Below the pieces are notes generated by a model, which was not told the origin of the DNA, searched no databases, and worked only from the letters and a program-made list of their open reading frames with translations. Below, piece after piece: positions 5,324-7,190 of a DNA stretch of 7,190 nucleotides (within the stretch, counting starts at the first letter, position 1; each line of letters opens with the position of its first letter). The position numbers and the translations under genes were made by a program. Origin of the DNA: Spirochaetaceae bacterium (lineage in GTDB: Bacteria; Spirochaetota; Spirochaetia; Treponematales; Breznakiellaceae); the NCBI GenBank assembly GCA_031256815.1, contig JAIRPU010000100.1, positions 1-7,190 on the forward strand, in the 5' to 3' direction.

Positions 5324-6934
5324 TTATTCGCGAAGGTATACGCCAAAACCTTCGTTGTCCACCTCTATATATTCAATAACAAGTTCACCGCGTGAATTTA
5401 ACGCAAAACGGCGAATTGTTTCAAGACGGCCATCGAGGTCGGTATCGGCGCGCTGGTATAACGGCGTTCCGTTCCGGTAAAAGGTTTCTGAAACAAGGTT
5501 CCCCGCAAGCTTTTCTTCCGCCTTTACTATAACGCCGTTTAAAAGTTTTAGCTCTTCCAAAGCGCCTTTGAACTCAGCGCTTGGACGGACAACACGCCGC
5601 GCCGAAGCGTAAAGGATGCGTTCTGTTAAAACGCCAAACTCTTCGTTACGCTCCGGAAACAATATTCCGTCTATTTCAAAAAGCGGCTGAAAACTGACCG
5701 GCGCGGCAAAAAATTCGTCCGGCAAAAAATAAAAAGAGGCCTGCGGCGAATCGGCGCGAATAACAGAAGGGTAGGCATCGTAAATCAAATGATAGCCGCC
5801 TGCTTCGGCGTCAAGGGTTATGCCCGCTTTGCAATTTAAAATTAAGGGCGCGCCGCGGCTTTGCGCCGCGTCTATTCGCACACGCCGGCACATTCCGGCT
5901 TCGTAATCTGCCAGCAATTCAAAAATGCCGTCTTTATTACGGTCTTCACCCAAAACGCCGTTCAATGAAAGAAGCCTGTCCATAAAGTAATCACGGGAAT
6001 TGTCGTTTCGTAAAAGTGAATATACTTCGCGCAAAAGCTCAACCGGAACAGGCGCGGCGGAGTTTTTGTTATTATAAAACAGGTTTTCTATGGCGGTTTC
6101 TTCGTTATAAACGCCGAGGTTTAACAAAACGGGCAGCGCTTCGCGCGGAGGCTGCCCCTTACGCGCAATATGAGAACTTAAAATTCTGCGCGCGCTTTCT
6201 ACATCGCTTAAATATTTTGCCGCTTCGAAAATTACATCGCCGGCTTCCATATTTGCGCAAATCCGCTTTGCAAGCGCCTCAACAAGCGATATATCCGCAT
6301 CGCTTCGCCGCTGTAGAATGGCCGCATATTTAAAAACCAGCGCCTGAATCGCCTGGTCTTCCGGATACGAAATTAGCGCTTCTATTGCGCGGGGTCTAAA
6401 GGCGCTGTTGCGGCGCAATCCCAAAAGCGCGGCAAGCGCCAGGCGCTCCCGTTCCGCGCTTTCGCCAACACGCTCAAGCTCGTAAAGCGCGGCGTAATAA
6501 TCGCAAAGTTCGTTCAAAAGCCGCGCTTTTAAAAGCCGCGCTCCAGATTCGCTGTGCCGCCGCCAGCGTTTTGCCGAAATCGCTTTTTCTATCGTCGCTA
6601 TAACCTGAGCCCGCGGACGGCCAAGCTCGTCTTCTACACGGGCAAGTTCTAAAGACAAATCCGACAAAACCGCTTCGTAATCTGAGGCGCGGAGCAAAAA
6701 ACGTTCGGCGGCTTCAAGACCATCGTCCCGCAAAACGCGCGGAAAATACCGGTAGTAATACTCGGAAAGTTCGGCGTTTGGCGGCTCTTCCGCTTCGGCA
6801 AAGGACAGTCCAAGCGCGAATATAAAAACCGCGGCGAAACCACAGCGAAGCCGCGGCAAAACGGCCGCAGAGCCGCAAAACGGCCGCGAAGCCGCAAAAC
6901 CGCCGTGAAGCCGCAGCGATTCTTTGTATTTCAA
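5324..6934 (-). CDS. Exported protein of unknown function with helical repeats and two DxDxDGxxE-type loops
   Basis: I do not recognise this 536-residue protein. The TTG start at 6934-6932 has GGAG five bases upstream and overlaps the leuA stop by four bases (TTGA), which suggests coupled translation. Residues about 32-48 (GFAAVFIFALGLSFAEA) form a signal-peptide core preceded by an unusually long N-region encoded by a 19-bp tandem repeat. Another in-frame TTG (L26, 6859) would give a normal-length signal peptide but has no ribosome site. Residues about 52-320 are rich in amphipathic helices and look like a TPR/HEAT-type solenoid. The C-terminal third is more beta-like and has DRNKDGIFE (331-339) and DTDLDGRLE (497-505), which resemble calcium-binding or EF-hand-like loops. 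I infer a periplasmic or surface protein. Its base composition appears richer in GC than the kinase gene. It has no evident functional link to leucine synthesis. Confidence 0.8.
   Translation of the reverse strand: MKYKESLRLHGGFAASRPFCGSAAVLPRLRCGFAAVFIFALGLSFAEAEEPPNAELSEYYYRYFPRVLRDDGLEAAERFLLRASDYEAVLSDLSLELARVEDELGRPRAQVIATIEKAISAKRWRRHSESGARLLKARLLNELCDYYAALYELERVGESAERERLALAALLGLRRNSAFRPRAIEALISYPEDQAIQALVFKYAAILQRRSDADISLVEALAKRICANMEAGDVIFEAAKYLSDVESARRILSSHIARKGQPPREALPVLLNLGVYNEETAIENLFYNNKNSAAPVPVELLREVYSLLRNDNSRDYFMDRLLSLNGVLGEDRNKDGIFELLADYEAGMCRRVRIDAAQSRGAPLILNCKAGITLDAEAGGYHLIYDAYPSVIRADSPQASFYFLPDEFFAAPVSFQPLFEIDGILFPERNEEFGVLTERILYASARRVVRPSAEFKGALEELKLLNGVIVKAEEKLAGNLVSETFYRNGTPLYQRADTDLDGRLETIRRFALNSRGELVIEYIEVDNEGFGVYLRE
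6834..6912 (-). repeat. 19-bp tandem repeat in the 5' end of the exported-protein gene
   Basis: Three adjacent units, read on the plus strand, start at 6856 (GCAAAACGGCCGCAGAGCC), 6875 (GCAAAACGGCCGCGAAGCC) and 6894 (GCAAAACCGCCGTGAAGCC). A degenerate copy lies at 6834-6852, separated from the first by three bases. The three good units total 57 bases, so the present frame is kept, but gain or loss of a single unit would shift it. They encode residues about 8-26 of the predicted N-region. Confidence 0.85.
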
Positions 6935-7190
6935 TTTAGCTCCGCTTCCATAGCGTTTATCGCCGCTATGTAAGCTTTTATTGCCGATTCAACAATGTTT
7001 GTAGAAACACCGCGCCCGTTCCAGTGCTTGCCGTTATAGGCAATTTTTACCATCGCTTCGCCCTGCGCGTCCGAACTGCCGGAAATAGAACCGAGTTCAA
7101 AAGTATCCATGCTTACATCTTTGCCTATTATATCGTTTATCGCGCTAAACGCCGCGTCTATGCAGCCATTCCCAAAATGCACGGTTTCGC
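6931..7190 (-). CDS. leuA: 2-isopropylmalate synthase, C-terminal regulatory domain (partial)
   Basis: The frame enters from the right edge and ends at TGA 6933-6931, so only about 85 C-terminal residues are visible. It catalyses acetyl-CoA plus 2-oxoisovalerate to 2-isopropylmalate, the first committed step of leucine synthesis, in the cytoplasm. The visible part is the LeuA dimerisation/regulatory domain: HFGNGCIDAAFSAI near the start, GSSDAQGEAMVKI in the middle and GRGVSTNIVESAIKAYIAAIN at the end, all standard for the leucine-binding domain. The catalytic barrel lies outside the window. A citramalate synthase shares this domain, but the C-terminal motif fits LeuA better. The GGAG that serves the next gene lies inside its last codons. 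Confidence 0.87.
   Translation of the reverse strand, partial: ETVHFGNGCIDAAFSAINDIIGKDVSMDTFELGSISGSSDAQGEAMVKIAYNGKHWNGRGVSTNIVESAIKAYIAAINAMEAELN

Noticed and set aside
6834..6912. The 19-bp repeats considered as a CRISPR array
   Set aside because: The units are directly adjacent with no spacers, are shorter than typical CRISPR repeats and lie inside a coding frame.

Overview
The window suggests a host-associated spirochaete, most likely a Treponema. This is inferred from gene content: a PD-(D/E)XK/Rpn-type nuclease N-terminus of the kind common in treponemes, a hybrid histidine kinase with a treponemal/clostridial-style C-terminal helical module, an exported protein with DxDxDGxxE loops, and AT-rich genes interrupted by GC-rich repeat islands. 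No species can be named. Every gene that can be supported lies on the minus strand, so the reading order runs from high to low coordinates.

Layout in transcription order. (1) 7190-6931 is the C-terminal end of leuA (2-isopropylmalate synthase), cut by the window edge. (2) 6934-5324 is an unrecognised exported protein whose TTG start overlaps the leuA stop. Its N-terminal coding region is built from a 19-bp tandem repeat. A hairpin terminator follows. (3) 5139-2914 is a membrane-anchored hybrid sensor kinase (TM-HAMP-HisKA-HATPase-REC-HPt-helical module-Cys tail) with its own probable promoter. A run of 12 G on the coding strand lies near its 3' end, just before the last cysteine motif. (4) 2850-553 is a complete polar amino-acid ABC importer in the order binding protein, permease, ATPase. 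(5) 491-418 is tRNA-Val(TAC) with a terminator. (6) 382-247 is a 136-bp palindromic element whose 17-nt arms copy the tRNA 3' end. It is followed by a GC-rich palindromic stretch. (7) 70-1 is the start of a nuclease/transposase-like gene that runs off the left edge.

How the genes may work together: the kinase has no visible periplasmic sensing domain and sits 63 bp upstream of the binding protein of the transporter. It may therefore be functionally tied to that transporter, but this is inference. Its phosphorelay has no DNA-binding output in this window, so the regulator must be elsewhere.

The most notable signals are the poly-G tract, where one-base slippage gives three different C-termini of a signalling kinase; the 19-bp frame-shifting repeat at the start of the exported protein; and the tRNA-end-mimicking palindromic element beside tRNA-Val.
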